Part shown: positions 23,028 through 36,200 of the stretch, one piece after another
Position numbering within the stretch: the stretch's first letter is position 1
How the letters are laid out: the number at the start of each line of letters is the position of its first letter
Source: Bigelowiella natans CCMP2755
Lineage: Eukaryota > Cercozoa > Chlorarachniophyceae
Assembly (NCBI GenBank): GCA_000320545.1
Contig: ADNK01000313.1
Location: 105,001-169,000 of the forward strand
Direction: 5' to 3'
DNA length: 64,000 bases
The notes under the pieces: model-generated
What the model was told of the DNA's origin: nothing
The model's database searches: none
Seen by the model: the letters and a program-made list of their open reading frames with translations, nothing else
Translations under genes and position numbers: made by a program

Positions 23028-26000
23028 TCATCCATTACCAGTATCGGATAAAACTTCCTCCTCCTCCAACTCTGTTACTATGGTTTTGCGGACGCCATGG
23101 CCAGGACCTTCGTGCCCCTCTGCTACCTCCCTTCCTGGCCCCACCGGCTCAGGATCATAGCCTCTTTCTTCGCTAATTTTCGCTTCCAGGTCCTTTCGAT
23201 GATTGTTTGCCGTGTTTAAGGGCAATGCTGTTGTAGTTGCAGCTGGAAATGGCGGCTTGCCCTTCCTTCCTTCGATGGTGCTTCTTTCTCGTAGAGGAGA
23301 CAGAATCATTGAATCTGTTGAGGACCGAGCCGGCAAGGATAGGCGGCGAGGAGACGGAAAAGATAACGACATCGAGGAGGCTGCGGAATCGTCATCGAGT
23401 CGCGTTATAGCCTTTATTGCGGGTAAGCTCACGTCACTCTGCAGCGACAGCATCAAGAGAAAGAATTGGGTTAAAACAACGAACCTAGATGCCCTACATA
23501 ACCACTGTTATCTTAACGAAACCCCCTGTCTTACAAAAGTGCGGGAAGGGAAGAAGGCGGTGCCGATGTACATGAGCTTACCCTTACAGGACATTCCTTC
23601 GTCATAGCGATTGCGTCATCAAGAGACTTGCCCCCTGCCCCTTGGTTGGCAAGCTGGTCAGCTGTGGGTCGGGATTCCGGCCGCCGCTGCATGCACTTTC
23701 GTACTAGTGCTTTCACTTCGTTGGAGTGCCGTACGTCTTCAAGACAAGCGATCTCGTTGTTACGGAGTCTGTGCCACTCGACTCCATTAGGCGGGAGTCG
23801 CACATCCGCAACCATTTCGAGCAGGATCACCTGGATGAAGATATGAAAGTGTTGGTCGATGGTTGGTTTGATGGTTCTCCAGTTTTGCTCCTCTCTCCCC
23901 TCACGTTTAGAGGCAGAGGGGGGGGGAGGCAAATACTACGTTGAAATGCCCCCAGGACGATATTACCAATAGCACAGAACTAGCTACTATGCTAAGCAGT
24001 GTGAATGTCGAGGCTACTGCCAGTACCGACAACGACGACAAAGCAGCAGCAAGCGATGAAGAGGTTGACGTAGAGTCGCTCTTCGGTGATCACGATGTAT
24101 ATTGGGACTCCTCTCTTATCTCTAACTCATCCCTTTCTCTCTCTACAACGCATCTGTGCATGGGCATGCGCATGTGCGCGTGTGTTCATATATCACTAAA
24201 CACACATCATATGAATATGTTCTAGTTCATTACCCCCAAGGAGAAGATATCGGCGGGAAGGGAAGGGCGTTGCACACCACTTGCCCCCTGCTCCGCTCCT
24301 TTCCCTCCTTCCAGCAGCGTTCTATCCAAAGCCTCCGGAGCGAGATATACAGGGTCTCCATCCCTCTCTAACCGATTACGTTGTCGGCGAGTTTGTTGCC
24401 CAGTACTCTCCTTCCGGAACGAGGGAGGAGGGGGGGGCGGGTAGAAACCATGAACGAGAAAGTGAGAACAATGTTACCTCTGTGGAATAATACCAACACA
24501 ACTACAAACGCACTGGCCCGAACCCCTACCACCTCACCAACCTTCATTGCGATTCCGAAGTCGCCTATCTTCAACTTGCCGTTCGCAGCGATAAACATAT
24601 TTGCTGACAGGGGAGGAGGAGGAGGAGGAGGAAGAAGAAGAAGAAGAAGAAGAAGAAGAAAAAGAAGAAAAAGAAAGAGGTGATAAGGTGTCGTGCGATT
24701 TGTCTTATAAGTCCAACCAGATATTATTTCTAGATGCTCTCCCCCTCCCACCACCGCCCTACCCCCACCACCGCTGTTACTTTGCTGCTATTGCCACTGC
24801 TTAGCTAGGAGGGAAGGGAGATGGTGGGGATTGATAAGGCCAGTTCCACAAAACACCTCCTAGACTATCAGCAATGGAATTTGATTACTTTTCTTCTCTC
24901 TCTCCTCCGTCTACTACTACTACTACTACTACTACTACTGCTACTACTCATTACTACTACTACTGCTACTACAGTAGTAATTTCAGGACTACTCTATCAT
25001 CTTCGCTTCGCTTATTACCTGGCTTCAAGTCGAGGTGGATTATACCCTTTTGGTGGATGTGACTCACACCAAGCACCATGTCGCTCATGAACGCCCATAT
25101 TGTCGGCTCTTTTAGCTCCCTTTCCAGCAGTAACTCCTCCAGTGTTCCTCTGTCGCACATCTCCATAAGGATGCACAAGTACCCTTGGTGCTCCCACGAT
25201 TTGAAGTAGCGTACGCAAAACGGCGACCCGGTCATCGCCGCCAGCGCACGCAATTCACCTAAGACCTCTTTCCTCTCCTTGTCGCTCCGAATCGGACGCC
25301 GACTTCTCTTCACCGCAAACGACGCCATCTCACCCCCCACTTCCTCGCCACCGTCACCCTTGGTCCTCACGGAAGAACGACGGACCTGATGATGGGGTGT
25401 AAACGTTTGAGCGCTCACTCTCGATGATGACTTGATTTGATTTAATAACGACGAAGGCGGGCAAAATCCATGGATTTTACTTCAAATATCAGTCAGGATG
25501 GAAAATATTTATATTGTATCTCTCACTCTCACTCTTATTCTACAGAGCGGCAGCAGCCACCACCACCACCACCACCACCTTATAAACATCCCCGTAGCTT
25601 CCGCTGCCTATTCTCCCCAAAACTTCATACTCAGCGCTTCCCATTAGTTCCTGGGAAAGGTTATTAAGCGATTTCAGTGGTAGTCGTAGGAGGTTTCAAT
25701 GGTAGCAGCAGCAGTAGTGGTGGTAGTATGAATAAAAGTAGTGTTCTGATAATAGAAGAACGTGAAATGAGCTCAGTTTGGCTAATCTCGTTGTGCATGT
25801 AAACGATGATGGCAAAGCGCCTGGTCGAGCAGTGTGATGTGGTGGTGTTTACCATCGAGAGTCTGCGAGAGCGCGGAATTTTGGTTGAAATTGCAGGACA
25901 TGTGCTGGGCGGCTTACGAAAACGCTTCCATAGGATGCCATCTTCAAATACCCGCGATGTAGAGAACGTTTTTGCGGCTTTTGCAGGCGTCACGGGAGTG

Positions 26001-26615
26001 AACCTCGACGTCGAACTGGAAGATCTAGATTGATTGTGTGAATTGAAATGAATATAAGCGCCGATATCAAACACGTATTGGCAAGTTGCGTACCTGAAAG
26101 AGCTATTATTTAATCTTTTTTTCTTCTCAATTGATGGTGCTATTGCGTTTATGTCGGGGGATATTATAGGTGGGGTATAGGCCCGGTTGACTGTCCTCTT
26201 GTCGTTCATCTTGCACGCATACTGCGGCGATCGAGCGATTTCAGTGAAAGAAGAACTAAATATGAAAAATAAGGGCGGGGAACACTTCATTCTTGATGTG
26301 ACAATTTTTGTGTGATGTAATCATATGTGATGGCCGCTGCTGCCCAGCTCTTGCTTTATCTCACCAGAATTTAGAAGGCTTGCTTTCCACTCTTCGACCG
26401 AACTTATTCAAGTTTATCAGGGGTTTTGGCCTTCGCTTTCCACCAGTTGGGAGATGATTGGCCCCGTTTGCCGGTGCTTTCGACTTCAGAGCTGGTGGTG
26501 GCCTTCTCGAAGACGAAGAAGCCTTTGATGAGCTCGAAGAGGCTAAAGAGGCGGAAGATGACAGCGCATTACCAGAGGGCGGCCTCCCTCCGGAGGCATC
26601 TCCTTCTGCACCCAT
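23028..26615 (-). CDS. Wee1/Myt1-like protein kinase
   Basis: Nine exons, all phases matching, 626 residues: 26615-26365, 26255-26094, 26024-25853, 25650-25579, 25385-25019, 24603-24533, 24365-24234, 23830-23588, 23438-23028. The order is a serine/proline-rich leader (about 215 residues), then the kinase: glycine loop RIGSGSYGDVYK, lysine in FAVKRSRRP, hinge ILMEMCDRGTLEELL, catalytic loop IIHLDLKPANMF, DFG in KIGDFGIA, activation loop GDPVYLAPEAL, PADIFSLG, and EMVADVRLPPNGVEWHRLRN. The LPPNG-EWHRLR signature and the HxDLKPAN loop are typical of Wee1/Myt1, which inhibit cyclin-dependent kinase by phosphorylation near its ATP loop. The C-terminal 137 residues are charged and unrecognised. It lacks an obvious membrane segment, which argues for Wee1 over Myt1. 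The ATG is directly preceded by an in-frame stop. Confidence 0.88.
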
Positions 26616-26985
26616 TTACCGGGCGGGCGCGAGGCTGCCTTCCAAAAATGAAGAATGGATCCCTCGTGGCTTGTCGCGCCGAAAAATATTTCGCCAAATG
26701 TTGGGTCTCGATTGTTGCGGATGTTGTTGCGGGTTCTACCCTTGGCTGCTTCTCAGACCAAAGGAGGGACGGAGTTCGACCGACTGACGATGACTACTTC
26801 CTCATTTTGCACTGTCAACGTTTGGTCAAGAATATGTGCTAGCCTTTTCCTAGCACGACCACATGATTCGTAGATCGTTTGCTGGCTGCTGATGAAGAGT
26901 CGTAAAACTAACCACTTGTTCTTCTCCTGACATTTACCAGTAGGAAAGCTAGCCAACAAAAAAGAATGGGAGGGGAACTGCTGAC
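26616..26985. promoter_or_regulatory. short head-to-head intergenic region
   Basis: A 370-bp gap separates the start codons of the Wee1-like kinase (-) and the Myb gene (+). It presumably carries both promoters. No named element was recognised. Confidence 0.45.
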
Positions 26986-27822
26986 ATGCGACAACCTATT
27001 TTTGGGATGGTTGTAAGTTGGTCACGACGAGTGACACACGGTCTAGATAGGATATTTTCCGTTATAAAAAGTGTCCAAAGAAAGCTTGGGGAAGAGAGCG
27101 GGACGAGAGCTCCAGCCTCAAAACCCTACCGATCACCAGTGATGAGGAGAAAGTGGACTGATCAAGAGGTATGGTGTTCGGCGCGCCCCCTCTCGCCTTC
27201 ATCGCTGCTTCGCACGCTCTCTCATACCTGTTGCTGATTGATTTCTTATTTCGTGCGCGATACGTGACAACAAGTGACAAGAGAGGAATGGAGGCGTCAC
27301 TCCATAAAAACATCCGAACTAATCCCAATTTTACTTAGGATCGAAAGCTGATCAAGGCTGTCTCCCAAACGGCGTGAAGAAGTTCGCGAAGGTAGACATG
27401 GCGTATGGAGAGCAATTTCCAAGGAGACATTCGGCACAGACACAATGCGGAATAAATGCTTTTATCACTGGCGGGAAGTTCTGGAGCCAAAACTTCCAAA
27501 GCATCAGCAGGTTTCCAAGTCTCGCACGAAGAGGGCGTCCGCGGCGGGGCCATCAAGACAGAAGCGTTCTGCTGTGAAGATAAGGAAGGTTCTGCTCCAA
27601 GATTTTATGGTGAAAGCTCTCGATATATTATATGACCTAATTATCAGATCGGTCAGATAGGGCGGGCTTTGAAGAATAAGCGCGAGTTGGACTATTGGAG
27701 ACCAAGGGAGGTGAGGGCTGCCCACTTCGTGCAAGTTCCCCTCTTTTTCGGTGTTGATCTTGTCCGAACCAATGGGCAAAATAGAGCACATGCTCCCATC
27801 CATGATCCTTCCCATGTTGTTG

Positions 27823-27853
<31 letters not shown>

Positions 27854-30801
27854 ACAGGACACGTTGCTGGAAACGCTGGTGAAAAAACACAGTGCGCACT
27901 GGAGCTTGATCGCTGGGAAGATGCATAGAAGATCAGCAGCCGGTTGTAAACGTCGCTGGGAACAGGTTCTAAACGTACAGGTGAAGAAGGGCAGATTTAC
28001 AGAAGAGGTGCGTAACAGTTGGATTTGATGAAAAATTCGTGGTTGCCTAACTCGTAGCGATGAGGATAAGGGAAAGGAAGGAAAATTAAAGAGATTTGTT
28101 GGGATTCTCTCTCCTGCTCGTAATTGACCTGTTGGCGACGGGGACAAATTAGCTCTGTCTGTATGTGTAACCCAGGAGGATAAGAAGATTTGCAAGCACG
28201 TGCAGGAAAACGGGGCAACAAACTGGGGCCTTCTGAGCTTTTCGATGCCACAACGAACATCCGTACAATGCCGTACGCGGTATCAAAGAACAGAAGATAT
28301 ATGATAAACGGACAGGGAAAAGAGAGAGGAGGGAGCGAGAACGGGAGCTTCTTTGTCAGCATTTTATATGAGTGCTCCCCCCCCCCCCCCCCCTAATCAT
28401 TCTCACAGGTGGTTCGAAGGGCTTGACCCCCGGTTGAAGAAATCTCCCTGGTCATCTCAAGAGGACAGATTGATTTGCAAGTACCACGGCATCCTGGGAC
28501 CTAGATGGTCGTGCATAGCCGAGCACGTGAAAGGGAGGACGGCCAAGGCTATTCGAGAGCACTTCATGCAGAGCTTACAGCAACGAGGGGGGACGAGGAA
28601 AAAAAGAAAAAGGAGAAGGGGAAGGATCAGCATCGCGGCGCCTATGAAGGGTGGCGGCAGCAAAGAGGAATGTGTGGATGGAGGGGCAGACCTTAAAGCC
28701 CACGAAACAGGTGTTCGTAGCACCGACAACGCTAGCATCAGATCGCCATCACCGGCAACAAAGAGAAGAAAGAAGATCAGCCAAGCTATGAAGGGAAAGA
28801 GCAAGCAAAGCAAAGAGGACGAGAAGACGGAAAAGATGAAAAAGAAGATTGAGTCGACGGAAACTGCAGCAACCGCCATGGAGATTGCGAACCAGGACGA
28901 TAGCAAGAAGATCAAGCAGAAGAGGAGGGGGAAAAGGAGTCAGGGTGGTGATGGTAATGAAGATAACGGAGGTGGCGACGATCAAATCAGAGACAAACGT
29001 AAAAACGACATGAGGATCACGGAGGATGATGATAAATCCAGTGCTGGAAAAGTACAGACGGATAAGAAGGCAACGAGGACCACTATGATGACCAGAGAGA
29101 AGAGAAGAGCTGCAGAGCAGGATGATGATGATGATGATGATGGGGCGGTGGGAAAGAGGAGGGCAAGGGGGAGAAGGAACAGAGAATCGAAGCAATCGTT
29201 AGATACTTCCGCCACCGTCACAAGCACTACCAGTACTGCTGCGACGACGAAGAATAAGAAGAACAAGAATAAGAATAGGAGGGTGAAGAAGATACTCAAC
29301 CGTAAACCTCAGAGGTTGTTTGAAGACGATAAGGAGGAGAAGGGGGAGGGGGGGGAAGGTGATGATGCAGCCTCCTTTGCAGGTTGCTCGAGGACGAAAG
29401 AAGATAAGGAAGACCCCCCCAAAGGTAAAGAAGAGAGAGGTCAAGAGAAGAAGGTGGTGGGGGGCAGTAAAGTGGCACAAAGCAACAAGCGGAGGCAGGG
29501 CAGCACTGCTAAGAGAAATAGAGGCGTGAAAAAGAGGGAGGTGGCCAAGGGCGATAAGGAAGAAAAACAGGGAAGGAGAGGAAGAGGAGGGCGCCGACCT
29601 AGGCGAAAAAGACGCGGAACAAGATCGGTAACTGCTGCTGGTGAGGCAAAAGGAAGCGCCTCCAACGAGGGAGTGGACGTAACACTGGTGAGTGAGAACA
29701 GAGCTGCTATGAACACCACGAATAACAGGAGAAAGCAAAAGAATGAGCAGATAGTAGTCGCAATAGCTACAGGAGGAGCGGGAGGAAGACTGAGTCGGCC
29801 ACGGACGAGGACAACGAGAATGATGATAAAGAGAGAGAGAGAGAAAAACAATACTACCACCACCAATAGCAGTAGTAGCAGCAGCATGGAGAGAGGAGAG
29901 GAGGGAACATTGAAGGAGGAAAAGAAGGAGGAGGATGAGGAGGAGGAGGAGGAGGAGGATAAGTGCGCGAGAAGAATGAAGACGAGGAGAGCGACTCAAG
30001 AAGAACAAGGTAGAGAGGCATTTATTGATGGTGACGGAAACAATAGCTGCGACAGCAGCAGCCGCCCTAGGAACAACGAGGGTGTTTCTAATGTCCAAGG
30101 CAAATGCGGGAAACAAGGGCAAGGAAGGCCAGGAGGGAGAGGTGAGGATGCAAGAGCAAAGGGAGAGATTGCTGGAGAAAGCAGCAAGGTCAATAGCAGT
30201 GCCATCATCAAGAGTTGTACCCTCCGAAAACGGCCAGTGAGGAGGCTGAAGGAGTCAAAGAAAAGCACAAACAAGAATGAGGGGGGGGAGGAGGAGGAGG
30301 AAGCAGAGGAGGAAGAAAAAGGTAAAAATCTGTGTTTCCCTAAGTAGAGCTTACATATTTGTCGTAGCAGCGATGATGCAGAGGGAGTAGGAGGGGAGGG
30401 AGGGCATAGTGCGCAAATGTCGCCAAGACCAAACCCCCTGCGAAGATGCCATTAATGCGGTTTCGTCGTCGTATATCACATGTAAATTGTCAGGCGCTGT
30501 CGATGAGGAAAAGGACACCTGCATAGCCTTGGCCGTCAACGACCAAAATCTCAGCCTAGAGAACCGCCTACGTGACGGAATCGGCGTGAGGATGTGGGGC
30601 CGCATATGGCCGGTCCTTGGGAAGAACTGGGTGCAGATGGATATCATAGCCTCGTGCGATGAACTAGACTTCAAGGAGATGGGAATATCGAAAGGGGACC
30701 GAATGGGCATCTTGAAGGTGGTCAGGAGGATGCAGGAAGAGGGGTTGCTTCCCTACGACGACGACGATCAAGATATCAGCTGCGAAACGAAATTAGCTTA
30801 G
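26986..30801 (+). CDS. four-repeat Myb protein with long basic region and C-terminal SAM-like domain; one-base frameshift
   Basis: Exons: 26986-27168, 27339-27588, 27648-27710, 27858-28007, 28176-28279, 28409-30321, 30410-30801. Four Myb repeats can be read: KWTDQED...GVWRAISKETFG, YWRPREDTLLETLV...HWSLIAGKM, RFTEEEDKKICKHV...NWGLLSF, and PWSSQEDRLICKYHG...RWSCIAEHVKGRT. This resembles SNAPC4-like or other multi-repeat Myb DNA-binding proteins. About 550 residues of K/R/E/S-rich low-complexity sequence follow, then a final exon ending in a SAM-like domain (DELDFKEMGISKGDRMGILK). The second exon is 250 bases, one too many: repeat 1 only continues if a base is dropped between about 27353 and 27373. 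Corrected length is about 1,017 residues. A nuclear transcription role is inferred from the repeats. It is divergent from the Wee1-like gene. Confidence 0.78.
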
Positions 30802-32084
30802 GGTTTGTGCTGCTCATAGTGCTGTTGTGCTTGATATTTGCAATTGATGGCTTCTGCCTCTCAAAAAACAAAGCCACTTGAAAAAGGAAGTATGCAATGT
30901 GAAAGTGTGTTGTTTTGTTAGCGTATGTGGCTATAGAGTGATTCCATGTCTACCTGGTGGTTTCTCTATAAGTGATGAAGGTAGAAGTGGTCACATTGTG
31001 TAGCTATGCAGCTTATTGCCAGCAGAAGCAGCTTATTGCCAGCAGAAGCAGCTTATTGCCAGCAGAAGCAGCTTATTGCCAGCAGAAGCAGCTTATTGCC
31101 AGCCTCATCTCTTCTGCTGCTAATTCCGAGTAATTAGCTACAGCGCGTTGCACCCATACTTGCCCGCAAGGCTGAACCCGCGCTTTGTGTAATTCTTTTT
31201 TATACAAGCGCTATGCGCGCGGGTAAAACGCTGGTTCTACCATTTCAGAAGCAGCACGTACCAGAGAGTACGTACGACAAGCGCGATGATGTGGGCGGTT
31301 TCCTAACTGCGCGCGGCTCTGCCATCATTGCACTCACACATGATAAATGCAGCATCTGCGCAGCTACTAGATCATAGACACACGCACTAAAGCATTACGT
31401 TCTATATAAGTCAAGCAACACGGATTCGATTACAATTTTCCAGTAGCTATCCTAATAATGTAGTAAATCTGCAAACTGTGCGTGTGTAGTGTGGCTAGAC
31501 ATTATGGTGATGAGTATATGAATCGTATTAGCCTAAGATTGCAAAGCTAGCTACGTAACAATGCGCACGTGTACCTTCACGTGCATGCATGTACACGCAT
31601 GTATATATGGCCAGATAGCGTACGTAGCCGCGAATCGGTTGCAGGTCGATCTGCACGTACATGACGCTGATGCCGATGCGCATCGATCGCGTGGTACGTA
31701 GCCACAAATTGTATGTAGCTAGGAGATCACATAATATGTAGTAGTGTGGCATGCCACGCTGGCTAGCTGGATGCGTATGTCGTTGTGAGCCTGGCAGTAC
31801 TTGTTCTTACAGCCATGCTGCTCTGTCGTCGGAACGATACTTGCGGTGCAATTGCCGTAGGAATTTTACATAAGCATGTAAAACTAGTTGATGGACCACT
31901 CATAGTCCCGGAAATAAAATCACAATTATGAGTGATTAATTTGTTGTGCTTTTAAGGCTACGCACATCGACGACGAAAGGATTGTGAGGAGCGAATAAAT
32001 CATAAATTATAGGGGTATGAGAGAATTAATATGGTTCTTGCAGCCTTTTCAACTAAGGAATGCCTACCGAGACTCATACTGATA
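30802..32084. other. tail-to-tail spacer with palindromes and a 20-bp tandem repeat
   Basis: Gene-free gap between the 3' ends of the Myb gene (+) and the channel gene (-). It holds the perfect tandem array at 31008-31103 and, further right, many CTAG, CGTACG and GCATGC words (31540-31770). Confidence 0.65.
31008..31103. repeat. perfect 20-bp tandem repeat
   Basis: Four full identical copies of AGCAGAAGCAGCTTATTGCC (31021-31100) are preceded by a 13-base partial copy. The unit is not CRISPR-like because copies abut without spacers. It lies in the convergent spacer downstream of the Myb gene. Confidence 0.95.
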
Positions 32085-33163
32085 TCAATCAGGTGCGGCT
32101 GGCTTGGCTGCTCTAATTTTCGACTCACGAGGGCCTGATACGGCCTTCGTACGCACCTTTCTACGTTGCTTGGCGATGGCACCTTTTCTTTGTAAGGGCT
32201 CTTTCTCCCCGAAGGAGCTTTTACCAGCAAATTTACCATGGGAACTAGGGATAGCCTTCACATCTTGCATAGCCTCGTTCGGAAGATGGGGCGTCGGATT
32301 CTTGTCGTCCAAGTTTCTGTCTCTTTGTTTTCCCCTGCTGCTGCTCTCAGCAGGTTGTGATGACGACGACGCGACAGCCATAGGGTTACTACTACTTTTA
32401 CCACCTACTCCTTCATTCGCGCCCTCACCATCACTGGCCACAACCTTATCCGAAATTGGAACAGCACCCGTGGATTTGAGAGTCCGGTGCGTATCATTTC
32501 TCTTCCTCGCCATTTGCGACGTAGATTGCTTATCAAGCGACACCTTGCGTCCGCTCACACGACCTGCCTTGCTCGCTGCCTTCATCTCGCTGGCAGTAGG
32601 AGCTGTAGTAGTTGGGGTACTACGACTAGGTGTACTTGATGATGAAGAGGAGGAAACAGGAGGGAGCGGAGTATGCACTTGTCTTGGTGTCTTTTGTTGG
32701 CTACGTAGCGCCGGAAGTTGTGAATTTCTACGCATGTTGTTCTTCTTTGATACTTTTGGTTGTCTCTGCCCCTGAGTGCCTGCTTCAGCGATTTGATTAT
32801 CATCCTGGCATCTCTGTGTTGCAAGAATGTTCTGTTCTTCCACGGTATCCTTCGCATCCTTCGGCGCTGATTCTTGTGATGCTGTGTTTCTAACCACTCC
32901 ATCAACGACGTCCTTTTTGTTGCCACTTGTTTTTTTGCCACCGCGCCCGTTTTTTTGTTCTTTTCCTTTTACTTTTGTGCCCCGTCTCTTTGAACTAGTG
33001 CCGCTGCCACCTCTGCTACCTCTGGCGCCACCACTTGTGTCATCGTCGTCAGGATCCTTTCTCTTGTTATTGTTTGTGTTGTTATCGTTATCGTTGTGGC
33101 AGTCCGCATTTTTATACTTTTTCCTTTCTTTTTGGCCCTTCGTCGCCGAATCCTAATATACAT

Positions 33164-33206
<43 letters not shown>

Positions 33207-36200
33207 TGTTAGTGTGTGGAGAAATATTGTCTTTTATTCACTTCTGAAAGATTAAATGGCCGTTTCCTCATTTTGAATGAAATTCGTGTTCGCGTACACG
33301 CATTCCCACAAAGCTGGAAAAATGTTGTACATCACTATTGTGTTCTGCATCATAATAATCATCATCCTTCGCTACTTATTCTAGGTTTTGTTTCTGTATT
33401 TTTTGATACCTCCAGCGACTTTTCTTCTTTGTTGATGTCATTTCCGGCATGAACTTTCGAGGTTGGCAGATTGGTTGGATGTTGCTCGGAGTGGTTTGAT
33501 GTATGACTAACGCTTTTTTGCTTCCCTCCCATCGGTGTCGTATCGGAAGATGGAAACAGCTTGGAATCAAAATCAAACCTGCGGCCTTCATCTTCCCGCG
33601 CCTTTCTTTTTTGAGCTCTTCGCCGTCGGAACCATCGTTGCAACCTAATAGCCGCGAAGTAATGATCTATGCAGAATTGTGCGAACTTCATCGAATTCAA
33701 TTCTGGATAAGAGCGGAAAATCTGTAGTCGGACTAGACGTAGTACAGGATTTTTCGGTGGGATCTCTTTGAAAATACCCGAAGGAAAGATTGCGAGGAAC
33801 TGCTCCTCGCACAATGAATGTAGAACGTCGAGGTAGTGGCATTCCCTCTTGCTATTCGTAGGGATGCCCAAAGTTCTTGCTTTCTTACCAAGAGGAAGTT
33901 GCAACCCTCCCTCGAGCGTGTTGACAAAATGCATAACCTTGACGGTTGAGACAAACCTTCTTTCCCCAAAACTCTTCTTCCATTTATCTGCAAAAGCTTC
34001 AATCCCCTCGCGTTTGACCGGGGAAAGTTCCCATTGGCGGTCATTACTGTCCTCCTCCTCGTAATTTTTGACGATGACGGCAACAAGGATGTTAACCATA
34101 AACCACGCGGAGATTGCGACATATAATAAAAAATAGGGAATTGCAGCATATGTGCCGCAGTTCTCTCCAGCGGTGCACTCGGGAGGCTGAACCATTGCAT
34201 CGTACATGATGCCATTCCAGGACTCGCCCGTCATCATTCTCACTAAGGTTGTGAAAGCGTTGAAAAAGTTCTCGAAGTTTGCATGATGATTGAGAAAGTT
34301 CCCATGCTTTACGAGCCCGAATAATGATACGCCAGCGACAGCGAAGATGAATGTAATAAGGAACAAAATCAAAAGGATGTTTGACAGTGCCGAGAATGAC
34401 CATAAAAGAGTCGTGATCATTCTCTTTAAACCCTCAGCCTTGATGAGCAAACGAAAAACCCTGAGGACGCGGAACACGCGGAACACAACGGGATCTATCC
34501 CAGATGCGAAAACGCTTACCATGCGTAGGACGAAAGTCACGAGCGATACGGCAACAATCGTGAAATCGAACAGATTGAACGAAGATTTAAAATACTCTGT
34601 AATCCCAAGCCCAAACCACTTGACAAAGACCTCAAGCAAGAATATAAACGCAAAGACGTCGTTGATAACGCTGAGGGCTTCAGTGTACCCACTTGGCTCA
34701 CCGTGGAAACTCATGCACATCACCAGAACGTTCAGCAGTATCATCGAAGTAATTACGTATTCAAACTCCGGTCTATTCACGATGGCAAAAACGTATGCAC
34801 GGGATTGAGCAGCCCAGTCCGGGTTCTGAGGAGGCTGTATTATTCGAACCTGGAAAAAACACATATAAAAAACAGAACGGTGAATATGTTGCATTTCACC
34901 ATCCCTGCGAAATTGAATACGACAGCAAATTTTCCTAAATTCTAGCGTGGCCCTTCCAAATCACATGGAAATCTTTTAAGGCTACTCCTTATGGTACGCA
35001 CAATTCCAGCTGGATTGAAGTCTACCTACCTACCTATCGTTTTTTTGGCTGACTCTATTCAGTTATTATTATTTGTAATTTTTTTTCTCCCGAGTATGGT
35101 ATTGTCTGCATCATTGTACCGGCGGTCTGAAGACGATTTCTCTGTAAACTTTCATCCACAAACTCTGTGTACGATTGAGTCCGCCCCCCGTCTCTTTGGC
35201 GTACTGCAGATAGTAGCCATCGACCACGACTGAAATTACCAGGGATATTACCAGAAAGGACCCCACGATGAAGAAACCGACGAAGTAAAGAGCACCCGGT
35301 GCACCATTTGCATTTCGCTTCGGCGCTTCCCCTGCTGGTGTTGCATCCATGGTTTGGTACATACGGTCTGGCCACATCTCCACACTCGCAACCTCGACTA
35401 AGAGGAGCAATGCAGAAGCAATGTTGTCGAAGTTGCCAACGTTTTCGTTCTTCCATCGGTGGCCTTTTAGAAATCAGGCAATGAGATATATGAGTGAATA
35501 CGCGAGAAATGTATCTCGTCAATCAATCCGACCATCGAAACCCCCCATTCGACCCAGGGTCCGCAATGGTCGACAATGTGCAGGGGGGGGGATATTGTAG
35601 CAGAAGCAACAAAACACACTTGAAAGAAAGCAATCTACCAACACTTCTATTCCACTAGATTCACCTGCAAGTCCCTTCGCACTATAACTTCCACCACTTA
35701 CTTCCACTTCTACTATTTGCACCACCGCCACTTTTACAACTACTACCAGTACTATTACCTAATGCCAAGCACTCCCCCTCATCGTACTGCGCAAAGACTT
35801 GTCCAGAGCTGCTGATACACTTCCGAAGCATCCCTTGGAAGCTTTGCACTCCAATAACACCGAAAATCAGGAAGATGACGAGCATAACCATAGCTATGTT
35901 CCCGAGCATCGGTAGCGTGGCTGTAATAGATCGAACCACGATTCGCATGTTTGGAGAGTGCGTGATCGTTCGCATCGCCCTCAAGGCTCGCAGGGCTCGA
36001 AAACCCTTGAACCACCGGAACCCTTGCAGGAAGATGTTTAGTATAGAAATGAGGACAACCCCGGCATCGATCTGATTCCAAGGATCTCGCAGGTACGCAT
36101 TCTCGCTTGCGTACGCCCCAAACGCGACCATGTGGCTCAGGGTTTCGAGTGAGAAGACTGCGGTCACACCGATGTCGGAGTAGTACAAAAACTTCCCCAC

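Noticed and set aside
23941-24225. Separate plus-strand acidic protein
   Set aside because: It is antisense to an intron of the Wee1-like gene; the kinase exons on both sides splice in phase across it.
28457-30274. Minus-strand hydrophobic open frames opposite the Myb gene
   Set aside because: They are shadows of the K/E/R-rich coding strand, giving artificial leucine/serine-rich translations.
31008-31103. CRISPR array
   Set aside because: Copies are contiguous 20-mers without spacers, and the genome is eukaryotic.
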